Shown: piece after piece, positions 42,453 through 51,569 of the stretch
Layout of the letters: each line of letters begins with the position of its first letter
How positions within the stretch are numbered: position 1 is the first letter of the stretch
Program-made: the position numbers and the translations under genes
Notes under the pieces: generated by a model
Seen by the model: only the letters and a program-made list of their open reading frames with translations
Databases searched by the model: none
Told to the model about the DNA's origin: nothing
NCBI GenBank assembly: GCA_016125585.1
Contig: WGLL01000005.1
Span: 773,595 to 837,594 of the forward strand
Source: Caulobacter sp.
GTDB taxonomy: Bacteria; Pseudomonadota; Alphaproteobacteria; Caulobacterales; Caulobacteraceae
Reading direction: 5' to 3'
DNA: 64,000 nucleotides

Positions 42453-42498
42453 GCCCGCCCGGCGCCGAGCCTTGCCGCGAGAGACAGAGGACACCCAG

Positions 42499-43125
42499 AT
42501 GACCCACGCCCTGCGCCTTTCCGCCGGCCTCGCCCTGGCGATGCTGGCCGTCGCCTGCGGCGGTCCGCCGTCAGCGCCCGAGGCGCCGAAGCCGCCGGAG
42601 GCTCCCGCGGCGCCGGCCGCGCCCGCGACTCCCGAGGCGCCCGCCGCCATGCCGGCCGAGCCGCCCAAGCCGGAGGGGCCGTTGCTGGCCCTGGACGGGG
42701 ACGGCATTCGACTGGTCCGGCCCAATGGCTCGACCGCGCTGCTGCCCTTCGGCCGGCCGACCGCCGAAGCGGTGGCGGCCCTGTCGAGCGCGCTGGGGAC
42801 GCCCACCGACCGGGCGACCAACAGCGAATGCGGCGCCGGACCGACCGAGATCGTCCACTGGGGCGGCGGGTTCACCGCCCTGTTCGTGGACGGCCGGTTC
42901 AATGGCTGGAGCGCGGACGAGCGCAAGGGGCTGAGCACGATGAACGGCATCGGCGTCGGCTCGACCCGCGCCGAGCTGTTCGCCAGCTACAGCGACGCCT
43001 CGGTCGAGCAGAGCACCCTGGGAACGGAGTTTTCCGCCGGCGGGCTTGGCGGCCTGCTGAGCGGCGCCGGGCCGACAGCGAAGATCGAAACCCTGTGGGC
43101 CGGCGACATCTGCGCCTTCCGCTGA
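42499..43125 (+). CDS. Lipoprotein with Pro/Ala-rich linker
   Basis: 208 residues. Signal peptide MTHALRLSAGLALAMLAVAC with lipobox AVAC and the lipidated cysteine at about 20. A Pro/Ala/Glu linker of about 45 residues leads to a globular domain (about 68-208) of unknown type: GDGIRLVRPNGSTALLPFGRP, ECGAGPTEIVHWGGGFTALFVDGRFNGW, and GIGVGSTRAELFASY. The ATG at 42499 follows AGAGGAC; an earlier in-frame ATG at 42472 would spoil the signal peptide. No function assigned. Confidence 0.82.
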   Translation: MTHALRLSAGLALAMLAVACGGPPSAPEAPKPPEAPAAPAAPATPEAPAAMPAEPPKPEGPLLALDGDGIRLVRPNGSTALLPFGRPTAEAVAALSSALGTPTDRATNSECGAGPTEIVHWGGGFTALFVDGRFNGWSADERKGLSTMNGIGVGSTRAELFASYSDASVEQSTLGTEFSAGGLGGLLSGAGPTAKIETLWAGDICAFR

Positions 43126-43128
43126 TTA

Positions 43129-43171
43129 TTTTACCCGGGCGATATTGACGCCGAATAACGTCCGGGTAAAA
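43129..43171. promoter_or_regulatory. Inverted repeat TTTTACCCGG ... CCGGGTAAAA
   Basis: Perfect 10-base arms (43129-43138 and 43162-43171) separated by 23 AT-richer bases, lying between the lipoprotein stop and the ATG at 43179. Ending eight bases before the next start, it could be a regulator-binding site, or fold in the mRNA as a terminator or translation block. Confidence 0.5.
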
Positions 43172-43178
43172 GGGCTGC

Positions 43179-43520
43179 ATGAAAGCCGACCGCAAACAGA
43201 TGCTTCGCGACTATCGCGAGCGGAAGACCTCCGCCGGGGCCTTCGCCGTGCGTTGCTCAACCACGGGCGAGGCCTGGGTCGGCACGACGCCGGACCTGGC
43301 GACGCGGCAGAATGGCGTGTGGTTCTCGCTGCGGCTGGGCAGCCACCCCAACCGGGCGCTGCAGGCGGTCTGGAGCCGGGAAGGCGAGGCGGCGTTCCGC
43401 TTCGAGGTGCTGGAGGCCCTGCCGGACGAGGACCGCTCGGCCTATGAGCAGGCCAGCAAGCTCAAGGACCTCGACAAGGCCTGGAGAGAGCGGCTGAGCG
43501 CGGCGAAACTGACGGGCTGA
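43179..43520 (+). CDS. GIY-YIG nuclease family protein (divergent)
   Basis: 113 residues. The order of AFAVRCSTTGEAWVGTTPDLATRQNGVW and FRFEVLEALPDEDRSAYEQA matches the small GIY-YIG family, but the first two tyrosines of the name-giving motif are not conserved (AFAVR, AWVGT), so nuclease activity is uncertain. The three bases to the next gene suggest an operon with the DUF2239 protein. An inverted repeat lies just before its start. Confidence 0.8.
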   Translation: MKADRKQMLRDYRERKTSAGAFAVRCSTTGEAWVGTTPDLATRQNGVWFSLRLGSHPNRALQAVWSREGEAAFRFEVLEALPDEDRSAYEQASKLKDLDKAWRERLSAAKLTG

Positions 43521-43523
43521 TCC

Positions 43524-44039
43524 ATGAGCGACGATGCAGACTACATCCTGTTCGACGGCCCGGCGCTGATCGCCAGGGGCCCCATGCCGCTGGTGATCGA
43601 CGCGGCGCGGCAGGCTCTGGCGGACAACGCCGAGGCCCGGCTAATGGCCTTCAACAGCCAGTCCGGCCGCCAGGTCGATCTGGACCTGAGAACCCCGCCG
43701 CCGGCGCCGCGCAAGGCCGGGCGGCCGAAGCTGGGCGTCGTGCCGCGGGAAGTCACCCTGCTGCCCCGGCACTGGGACTGGCTGGCCGAGCAGCCGGGCG
43801 GCGCGTCGGTGACCCTTCGCAAGCTGGTCGAGGCGGCGAGCCGCGATCCGGCGCAGCAGCGCAAGGCCGCCATCGAGTCGGCCTATCGCTTCATCAGCGT
43901 GATGGGCGGCGATCTGGCCGGCTTCGAGGAGGCCAGCCGGACCCTGTTCAATGACGACCGCGAGAGCTTCCTGGCCAATACGCAAGGCTGGCCGTCGGAC
44001 GTTCGGGGCCACGCCCTGGCGATGCTGGGCTGGACCTGA
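43524..44039 (+). CDS. DUF2239 family protein
   Basis: 171 residues of a family of unknown function. Recognisable are the N-terminal YILFDGPALIARGPMPLVIDAA and the central GRPKLGVVPREVTLLPRHWDWLAEQPGGASVTLRKLV, which looks like a short DNA-binding or ribbon-helix-helix-like element followed by helices. Starts three bases after the GIY-YIG gene stop, so it is probably cotranscribed. Confidence 0.88.
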   Translation: MSDDADYILFDGPALIARGPMPLVIDAARQALADNAEARLMAFNSQSGRQVDLDLRTPPPAPRKAGRPKLGVVPREVTLLPRHWDWLAEQPGGASVTLRKLVEAASRDPAQQRKAAIESAYRFISVMGGDLAGFEEASRTLFNDDRESFLANTQGWPSDVRGHALAMLGWT

Positions 44040-44092
44040 CGGTTGAAGCCGGCCGGTTTCGATCTAGCTGGCGAGGGACAAGGAGTTCTCCC

Positions 44093-44629
44093 ATGTCCCG
44101 ACTGTTCGCCGCCGCCCTGGCGGTTCTGACCCTGCTGGTCGCGCCGGCCGCCTTCGCCGCAGACGCCAGGGCCCCGCAACCGGCAAAGTCCGTCGACCTC
44201 GACCGCTTCTATTCCGGACGGTGGCTGGAAATCGCCCGACTGCCCATGGGACTGACCGACGGCTGCGTGGCCGGCGCGACGACCTATTCCAGGGCCGACA
44301 AGGGCCGCATCCGAGTCGTCGACACCTGTCGGGACAAGACCCCGACCGGCAAGGAAAAGTCCATCAAGGGCAAGGGCGACATTCTCGATCCCGGAACCAA
44401 CGCCAAGCTTCGGGTGCACTATCCCTTCTTCATCACCTGGGACTACTGGGTGCTCGACCATGCTGACGACTACAGCTGGTTCATCAGCGCCGACCCGAAG
44501 TTCGAGAAGCTGTGGATCTACACCCGCAAGCCGCCGTCGCAGGCCGAGCTGGCTGCCCTGGTGCAGCGGGCCCAGGCCCTGGGCTATGACACGGGCAAGC
44601 TGGAATTTCCCGAACCGCTTCCGAACTAG
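44093..44629 (+). CDS. Lipocalin family protein (exported)
   Basis: 178 residues. Signal peptide MSRLFAAALAVLTLLVAPAA, cleavage after AFA. Blc-like lipocalin: first motif FYSGRWLEIARLPMGLTDGC, then strands ending in VHYPFFITWDYWVLDHADDYSWFISADPKFEKLWIYTRKP, which matches the third lipocalin region. There is no lipobox, so it is periplasmic rather than anchored. Predicted to bind small hydrophobic ligands. Confidence 0.92.
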   Translation: MSRLFAAALAVLTLLVAPAAFAADARAPQPAKSVDLDRFYSGRWLEIARLPMGLTDGCVAGATTYSRADKGRIRVVDTCRDKTPTGKEKSIKGKGDILDPGTNAKLRVHYPFFITWDYWVLDHADDYSWFISADPKFEKLWIYTRKPPSQAELAALVQRAQALGYDTGKLEFPEPLPN

Positions 44630-44650
44630 CGGGAGCCGACCGGCTCTTGA

Positions 44651-44759
44651 CCTTCCGCCTTCCCGGTGACGGCCGGGATCCAGGTTCAGCCGCCGAAACT
44701 GGCAAGCCCCAATGAAACCGGGAGAATGACCGGACCCCGGCCTTCGCCGGGGAAGCGGA
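44651..44759. repeat. REP-like inverted pair, family B
   Basis: Left unit CCTTCCGCCTTCCCGGTGAC, GGCCGGGATCCAG (44651-44683); right unit GGACCCCGGCCTTCGCCGGG, GAAGCGGA (44732-44759). Same architecture and spacing as the pair at 38492-38601. Lies between the lipocalin gene and the next gene. Confidence 0.7.
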
Positions 44760-44855
44760 TTTGTGGCGACCGTTGAAGTCCGACCGGCTTCAGCCTTGCG
44801 CCGCGCCGCCAGACCCTGATGATCGGCGTCCGCGGCGGGTTTCGGGGAGGAAACG

Positions 44856-45872
44856 GTGAGTGCCATCGACCAGGCGGCCGGCAAGGCCGTGGCCATGCTC
44901 TACAACGCCCTTATGACCGGGCTTGTGCTGACCCTGGTCAGCCAGCGCGGCGAGGAGGCCGCCCGCCGGTTCGTCTTCGCCCACTTCCGCCGCCAGCACC
45001 TGGAGAAGTTCCTGCCTGGCCTGAAAAAGCTGGGCCTGACCGGCCTGCCGGACGCCGTGGCCTGCGCCCAGTATCACCTGTTTTCCAATGCCCTTGGCGG
45101 GGTGAAGACCGAGTTGGTGGTCGAGAGCGACCGCAAGGCCTGGGTGCGCTATCCGCCGCCGCGCTGGATCTGGCAGGGGACGGCCATCTGCGCCGTCCCG
45201 GCCTCGGTCAACGAGGCCATGCTGCATGGCTGGCATGGCCACAATGGGGTTTCGCTGGGCAATCGGCGCCTGGGGTTCGTCTGCACCGGCCAGACGGTGC
45301 TCGGCGATCCCGGACTCGAGGGCTACTATTTCGAATACGATCACGACCTGGCCGAGGACGAACGCGTGCGCTTCGCCCCCGAGGAGCGCTGTCCGCCGGT
45401 CGATCCCACGGCGCAACCGAGGCTCGACCCTGTCGTCTGGCCGGCGGCGCGCCTGGCGAAGGTCGAGGTCTCCTACGCCAGCGAATATGTCCGCAGCCTG
45501 TTGCCGGTGATGCATGCGCTGTTCGGGGCGGACGAGGCCCGGGCGCTGGTCGGCCGCACGGCGCGGCTGATCGGGTTGCAGTTCCATGAGCCGGTAATGC
45601 GGTTGCTCGGGCTGGAGGGCGAGTCGCCGGAGGTGTTCGCCCGGATGTTGGCCGCCCTCGCCATGGCCCAGGGGGAAGCTGTCGAGGTCCAGGGCGCCCG
45701 GGTGAGCCAGACCGGCTGGCGACTGATGCGCGATGTGCCGCTGGACGCCGCCCTGGCGTTGGCCTGCTGGAATCCCCTGTGGGAAGGCGCGCTGGCGGCG
45801 CACAACCGGGGCCTGAGGCTTGAGACGACGCTGGAGGGCGAGGCGCTGACCTGGACGATCCGGCCAGACTAG
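44856..45872 (+). CDS. Conserved hypothetical protein
   Basis: 338 residues from a GTG at 44856 preceded by GGGGAGGAAAC. I do not recognise the family. The N-terminus is helical (YNALMTGLVLTLVSQRGEEAARRFVFAHFRRQHLEKFLPGL); the middle has VRYPPPRWIWQGTAICAVPASVNEAMLHGWHGHNGVSLGN and YYFEYDHDLAEDERVRF. There is no signal peptide and no clear membrane segment. The many conserved-looking Trp, Tyr and His residues in the centre suggest an enzyme or ligand-binding domain. Confidence 0.75.
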   Translation: MSAIDQAAGKAVAMLYNALMTGLVLTLVSQRGEEAARRFVFAHFRRQHLEKFLPGLKKLGLTGLPDAVACAQYHLFSNALGGVKTELVVESDRKAWVRYPPPRWIWQGTAICAVPASVNEAMLHGWHGHNGVSLGNRRLGFVCTGQTVLGDPGLEGYYFEYDHDLAEDERVRFAPEERCPPVDPTAQPRLDPVVWPAARLAKVEVSYASEYVRSLLPVMHALFGADEARALVGRTARLIGLQFHEPVMRLLGLEGESPEVFARMLAALAMAQGEAVEVQGARVSQTGWRLMRDVPLDAALALACWNPLWEGALAAHNRGLRLETTLEGEALTWTIRPD

Positions 45873-46021
45873 GCCTTCGATTTTGTGCGGCCGCGCCTGT
45901 CGGGACCGGGCGACCTTCACCGTCCTTGGGACCGGAGGCCGGTTCTCGCGTTACGACTATCAAGGATCGTGCGCCGCATCGGCGAAGCGCCAGCGATCCT
46001 GGCCACGGAGGAGATGACATC

Positions 46022-46720
46022 ATGAGCGCATCGGCAGACTCGCTTGCGGCCCTGCGAACGCCGCGTGCCGGCGAATCCGCGGACTACGCCGCCGCCCGCA
46101 CCCGCCTGCTGGCCGAGGAAATCGCCCTTCAGCGCCATATCGACCAGGTCGCCGAGCTGCGCCGCGCCTTGCCGCCCGGTCCCGAGGTTACGGCCGACTA
46201 CCGCTTCAGGGACGTCAACGGCGCCGAGGTCGGGCTGGCCGACCTGTTCGGCGACAAGACGACGCTGCTGACCTATTTCTGGATGTACGGCCCGCAACGG
46301 GAGCGGCCCTGTCCGATGTGCACCAATCTGCTGGGGCCGCTGGACGCCAATGCGGAGGACCTGCGCCAGCGTGTGGCCGTGGCGGTGCTGGGCCGCAGCC
46401 CGGTCGAGCGACAGGTCGCCTTCGCCACGGAGCGCGGCTGGTCTCACCTGATATTCCACCAGACCGTCGGCGACGCCTACGCCCTGGATTTCGGAGGGCT
46501 GGATCCGGAGACGGGATGGGAGTTTCCCATAATGGCGGTGTTCACCAAGGCGCCGGACGGCAAGGTCCGCCTGTTCTGGAAGGGCGAGATGACCGGTGAC
46601 ATGGCCGACGAGGGCAAGGACCCGCGGGGCGGCCCCGATTTCGCGCCGCTCTGGCTGGCCCTCGATCTGACGCCGGAGGGCCGGGGCGAAAGCTGGTATC
46701 CCAAGCTGGACTATTACTGA
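46022..46720 (+). CDS. DUF899 family thioredoxin-like protein
   Basis: 232 residues from the ATG at 46022, preceded by GGAGGAGATGACATC. The thioredoxin-like core shows [47 protein letters not shown] with a Cys-Pro-Met-Cys motif at about 99-102, and ends in ESWYPKLDYY as this family does. Probable redox function, not known. Convergent with the permease gene. Confidence 0.9.
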   Translation: MSASADSLAALRTPRAGESADYAAARTRLLAEEIALQRHIDQVAELRRALPPGPEVTADYRFRDVNGAEVGLADLFGDKTTLLTYFWMYGPQRERPCPMCTNLLGPLDANAEDLRQRVAVAVLGRSPVERQVAFATERGWSHLIFHQTVGDAYALDFGGLDPETGWEFPIMAVFTKAPDGKVRLFWKGEMTGDMADEGKDPRGGPDFAPLWLALDLTPEGRGESWYPKLDYY

Positions 46721-46754
46721 CCCTGGCCAATGACCCCGGCGCGCCGCCCGGCGG

Positions 46755-47891
<1,137 letters not shown>

Positions 47892-47950
47892 GACCCTGCT
47901 CCTTTGAACTCCAATGCTCGTCCGATGCAGGACCCAACGCCCCGGAATGC

Positions 47951-47987
47951 AAAAAGGCGCCCGCGAGACCTGCTCGCGGGCGCCTTC
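47951..47987 (-). terminator. Rho-independent terminator of the RhlE-type helicase gene
   Basis: Read on the minus strand: AAGGCGCCCGCGAG, loop CAGGT, CTCGCGGGCGCCTT, then TTTG. A 14-bp perfect stem with a T-run, 42 bases after the helicase stop. It separates the helicase from the permease, which is transcribed in the same direction. Confidence 0.92.
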
Positions 47988-48028
47988 TGTCGCAGGTCCG
48001 GCTGAGGGCCGGACAGTTTGCGGGGTGA

Positions 48029-49444
48029 TCAGACGCTGGCGCGCTGGCCGCCCTGACCGCCGCCCTGGCCCTGGCCGCCGCCGCGCGACCGACGGCGCGG
48101 CTTGCGGTTGACGGCCGCCGGCGCGGAGCCCTCGACGGCCGGGTCATAGCCGCCCGGACGCTGCGGACGCGGCGCATTGGCGAAATGCTTGCCGGCGGCG
48201 TGATCCTGACGCTTGCCCGGCTGGCCGCGGCCACGGGTGTCGCGCGGGTCGCGTTCGCGGGGACCGGCCGGCGGCTCGGCGGCCTTGAAGGCCGCTTCCG
48301 AGGAGCCAAGGCCGCGGTCATTGCGACGGTCCCAGCTGGGGATGGTCTGGCGGGTCACCTTCTGGATGTCGCGCAACAGGTTGCGCTCGTCGTCGGCGAC
48401 CAGGCTGATGGCCGAGCCGTTGGCGCCGGCCCGGGCCGTGCGGCCGATCCGGTGAACATAGGCTTCCGGCACGTTGGGCAGTTCGTACTGGATGACGTGG
48501 CTGACGCCGTCGACGTCAATGCCGCGGGCGGCGATGTCGGTCGCCACCAGGGCGCGGACCTCGCCGGCCTTGAAGGCCGCCAGCGAGCGTTCACGCTGGC
48601 CCTGGCTCTTGTCGCCGTGGATGGCGGCGGCTTCGACGCCGATCGTACCCAGCTGCTTGGCGACGCGGTCGGCGCCGCGCTTGGTGCGGGTGAAGATCAG
48701 GACGCGCTTCATGGCGCCGTCATCCATCAGTTCCGCCAGCAGGGCGCGCTTGCGGCCGGCTTCAATGAACAGGATCTTCTGGTCGATCTTCTCGACGGTG
48801 GTCGCCTGGGGCGTCACCGACACCTTGGCCGGGTTCTTCAGCAGTTCGCCGGCCAGCTTGCCGATTTCGGTGGGCATGGTGGCGGAGAAGAACAGGTTCT
48901 GGCGCTGCTGCGGCAGGGTCTTGGCGATGCGGCGGATCGGCACCACGAAGCCCATGTCGAGCATCTGGTCGGCCTCGTCGAGGACGAAGATCTCGGTCTC
49001 CGACAGGTTGGCGACCTTCTCATTGATGTGGTCGATCAGACGGCCGGGGGTCGACACCAGGATGTCGACGCCGGCGGCCAGGGCGCGGACCTGCGGGCCG
49101 TACTTCACGCCGCCGAAGACGACAGTGACGCTGAGGCCCATGTTCTTGCCGTAGGTGCGGAAGCTTTCGGCGATCTGGGTGGCCAGTTCGCGGGTCGGGG
49201 ACAGCACCAGGCAGCGGCAGCCGCGACGGGGCGCGGCCTTGCGGGTCTCGGCCAGGCGCTGGAGGATCGGCAGGGCGAAGGCGGCGGTCTTGCCGGTGCC
49301 GGTCTGCGCGATGCCCATGATGTCGCGGCCTTCAAGCACCAGCGGGATGGACTGGGCCTGGATCGGGGTGGGGGAGGTATAGCCCTCGGCCAGCAAGGCG
49401 GAGAGCAGCGGCTTGACGAGGCCAAGCGAAGCGAAATCGGTCAA
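48029..49444 (-). CDS. rhlE: DEAD-box RNA helicase, RhlE type
   Basis: 471 residues. All helicase motifs are present: Q motif SPTPIQAQSIP, AQTGTGKT, PTRELA, TPGR, DEAD (VLDEADQMLDMGF), SAT, DIAARGID and HRIGRTARAG. The last 100 residues form a basic Arg/Gly-rich tail typical of RhlE proteins, which help RNA folding and degradation. The start is TTG at 49444: an in-frame TAG lies three codons upstream and the next internal ATG would remove the Q motif. No good ribosome site is visible, so initiation may be weak or leaderless. Confidence 0.93.
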   Translation of the reverse strand: MTDFASLGLVKPLLSALLAEGYTSPTPIQAQSIPLVLEGRDIMGIAQTGTGKTAAFALPILQRLAETRKAAPRRGCRCLVLSPTRELATQIAESFRTYGKNMGLSVTVVFGGVKYGPQVRALAAGVDILVSTPGRLIDHINEKVANLSETEIFVLDEADQMLDMGFVVPIRRIAKTLPQQRQNLFFSATMPTEIGKLAGELLKNPAKVSVTPQATTVEKIDQKILFIEAGRKRALLAELMDDGAMKRVLIFTRTKRGADRVAKQLGTIGVEAAAIHGDKSQGQRERSLAAFKAGEVRALVATDIAARGIDVDGVSHVIQYELPNVPEAYVHRIGRTARAGANGSAISLVADDERNLLRDIQKVTRQTIPSWDRRNDRGLGSSEAAFKAAEPPAGPRERDPRDTRGRGQPGKRQDHAAGKHFANAPRPQRPGGYDPAVEGSAPAAVNRKPRRRSRGGGQGQGGGQGGQRASV

Positions 49445-49806
49445 AGGGGTCTACAGCTTTCAATATGCGACCAGACCCGCGCGGGCTGAATAGCCGGCGC
49501 GGTCGAGCGCGGGGGTCGTTGGAAAACGCCCCGCGTATGGCGTCCTTATGGGGAAGATCGGGTCTCGCGCCTGGGCTGAAGCGATTTCGCGCTTCTCACG
49601 CGGCCGGGCGCGGCCGAGGGCGCAGATAAAGCTGCGCAGACCCGTCATGTGGCAGTGCAGCATGGGAAAGTCAAGGGAATTGACCGGCGTGGCGTTGCGA
49701 CCCTGGCGCCGGGGCCCAGCGGGAATCTGCCGCAGGGCCATCGCCCCCATTTGGGGATATGTCTGCCGGCCTCCCGCCGCCCCCCAATCGTCCGGAGACA
49801 GGTTGC
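49445..49806. other. Intergenic region between the divergent helicase and YkuD_2 genes
   Basis: 362 bases holding both divergent promoters. I see several GC-rich inverted segments but no convincing promoter, operator or RNA family. The long space before the helicase could be a 5' leader, as is common for rhlE genes. Confidence 0.5.
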
Positions 49807-50400
49807 GTGCTTTCCCGTCGTTCGCTTTTCGCTTCAGCCAGCGCCGCCCTGGCCCTGGCCGCCGCCGACCCCGTCCTCGCCGCCGTGAAGATCGACAAGG
49901 CCCGGCTGATGACGCGGGTCCGCAACGAGCTGGGCCGGATCGGCGGGGCCATTCCGCATCATGACCGGGCGGCCATCGCCGACTACGGTTGCGCCAGCGG
50001 CCTGGCGCGGTTTCATCTGCTGGACCTGGAGGCCGGCGAGGTGGCCAGCCTGCTGGTCTCCCACGGCCGCGGATCCGACCCGGCCAACAGCGGCTGGGTG
50101 AAGGCCTTCTCGAACCGGGTGGGCTCCAACGCCAGTTCGGAGGGCGCTTTCCGCACCGGCGCGGAATATTCGGGCAAGCATGGGCGCTCGATGCGCCTGA
50201 TCGGCCTCGACCCTGGCAACAGCAACGCCGAGGCGAGGGCCATCGTGGTGCACAGCGCCGGCTACGTCAGCCGGGACATGGCGGCGCGGCAGGGCAGGGT
50301 CGGCCGCAGCGAGGGCTGTTTCGCCTTTTCGACGGTCGATCTGCCCCGGGTGCTCGACCGCCTGGGTCCGGGCCGGTTGCTGCTCTCGACCCGACTCTGA
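49807..50400 (+). CDS. Murein L,D-transpeptidase catalytic domain family protein (YkuD_2)
   Basis: 197 residues from a GTG at 49807 preceded by CCGGAGACAGG. An ATG at 49759 is in frame but would add a Pro-rich tail. The N-terminus LSRRSLFASASAALALAAADPVLA is a signal peptide with a twin-arginine motif. The catalytic domain shows LVSHGRGSDP, FSNRVGSNASSEGAFRTG, AIVVHSAGYVS and GRSEGCFAF, the last being the SxGC nucleophile motif of YkuD enzymes. Predicted to act on peptidoglycan in the periplasm. Confidence 0.87.
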   Translation: MLSRRSLFASASAALALAAADPVLAAVKIDKARLMTRVRNELGRIGGAIPHHDRAAIADYGCASGLARFHLLDLEAGEVASLLVSHGRGSDPANSGWVKAFSNRVGSNASSEGAFRTGAEYSGKHGRSMRLIGLDPGNSNAEARAIVVHSAGYVSRDMAARQGRVGRSEGCFAFSTVDLPRVLDRLGPGRLLLSTRL

Positions 50401-50415
50401 CGGCGCGGCCGGCGA

Positions 50416-50946
50416 TCAGCCGGCGGTCTTGTCCAGCCCGGCGAGAAGCGCGGCGGCCTCTTCGTGGCCAGCCTCGGAGATGTAGATGACGTCTTCGTCG
50501 GCGTCCTCGTGGTCGACCTCGAAGCTCAAGGCCTTTTCCAGATGCTCGCGAGCCTTGGCCTCGTCCCTGGGAACGCCCAGTCCGTGCAGATGGATCTTGG
50601 CCAGCTCGACGTTGGCGTCGGGATCGCCCAGCGCGACCGCCTTGCCGAACCATTCGAAGGCGCCGGCCATGTCGTTCTGTTCGCGATGCAGGATGGCGAT
50701 GTTGTTGGCCGCGCTGGCGTCGCCCAGGTCATGGGCCTTCCGATACCAGGCCATCGCGCCGGCCTTGTCGGCCTTCACGCCCAGACCTTCATCCAGGAAG
50801 TAGCCGGCGTTGAGCATGGCGGCGACGTCGCCCAGCTCGGCGCACTGGCGGAACAGGTCGAAGGCCCTGGCCAGGTCTCCATCTTCCCAGGCTTCGTCGG
50901 CGGCGTTGAACAGCCGGTCGATCTGGTCGTCGTTGTCGTTGGCCAT
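50416..50946 (-). CDS. Sel1/tetratricopeptide repeat protein
   Basis: 176 residues with no signal peptide, so cytoplasmic. Three or four Sel1-like repeats are visible: DLFRQCAELGDVAAMLNAGYFLDEGLG, AMAWYRKAHDLGDASAANNIAILH, AFEWFGKAVALGDPDANVELAKIHLHGLG. The C-terminus is acidic (EVDHEDADEDVIYISE). Such proteins are adaptors; the partner is unknown. Convergent with the YkuD_2 gene. Confidence 0.88.
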   Translation of the reverse strand: MANDNDDQIDRLFNAADEAWEDGDLARAFDLFRQCAELGDVAAMLNAGYFLDEGLGVKADKAGAMAWYRKAHDLGDASAANNIAILHREQNDMAGAFEWFGKAVALGDPDANVELAKIHLHGLGVPRDEAKAREHLEKALSFEVDHEDADEDVIYISEAGHEEAAALLAGLDKTAG

Positions 50947-51044
50947 GGGGGGTGTCCTGGGGGCTGGGGCGGCGCCGGGGCGCCAGAAAGCCGATGCTCA
51001 CGCGGCGTCGGGGCGGTATGGAGGCAGGACACGCGGGAATCAAC

Positions 51045-51497
51045 ATGTCCAAGTCCATGATCGCCTTCGCCATCTTCGCCTGTGTCCTCGGCGGCATGAT
51101 GACCGCCGCCCAGGCGCCGACCAACGCCATGCTGGCCCGGCCGCTCAATTCGCCGGTCAACGCCGCCTTCGCCTCCTTTGCGGTCGGCACCCTGGTGCTG
51201 GCGGTGATGGTCATGCTGCTCCGGGTCAAGCCGGATGTGGCCGGGACCCTGTCGCTGCCCTGGTACGCCTGGCTGGGCGGCTCCTATGGCGCGGTGTTCG
51301 TGGTGGCGGCGGCCTTTTCGGCGCCCCGGCTGGGGGTGGCGACCACGATCACCATCATGGTCGGCGGCCAGCTGCTGATGGGGGTGATCCTCGATCACTT
51401 CGGCGCCTTCGGCATGGAGCCGAGGCCAATCAGCCTGGCGCGGATCGGCGGGCTGGTGCTGGTTCTGCTGGGGGTTCTGCTGGTGCGGCGGGGATAG
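51045..51497 (+). CDS. DMT-type transporter, YdcZ (DUF606) family
   Basis: 150 residues with about five membrane segments, the size of single-domain YdcZ proteins that work as dimers. The start KSMIAFAIFACVLGGMMTAAQAPTNAMLARPLNSPVNAAFASFAVGTLVL is typical. The ATG at 51045 gives MSKSMIAF; upstream in-frame starts would add a polar arginine-rich tail. The substrate is unknown. Confidence 0.85.
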   Translation: MSKSMIAFAIFACVLGGMMTAAQAPTNAMLARPLNSPVNAAFASFAVGTLVLAVMVMLLRVKPDVAGTLSLPWYAWLGGSYGAVFVVAAAFSAPRLGVATTITIMVGGQLLMGVILDHFGAFGMEPRPISLARIGGLVLVLLGVLLVRRG

Positions 51498-51569
51498 CCT
51501 CTTGCCCAAACCTGACGCCGGCGTCACTGTCAGCTGAACAACGATAACCTTCCCGGGGAGAGGGCCCAG

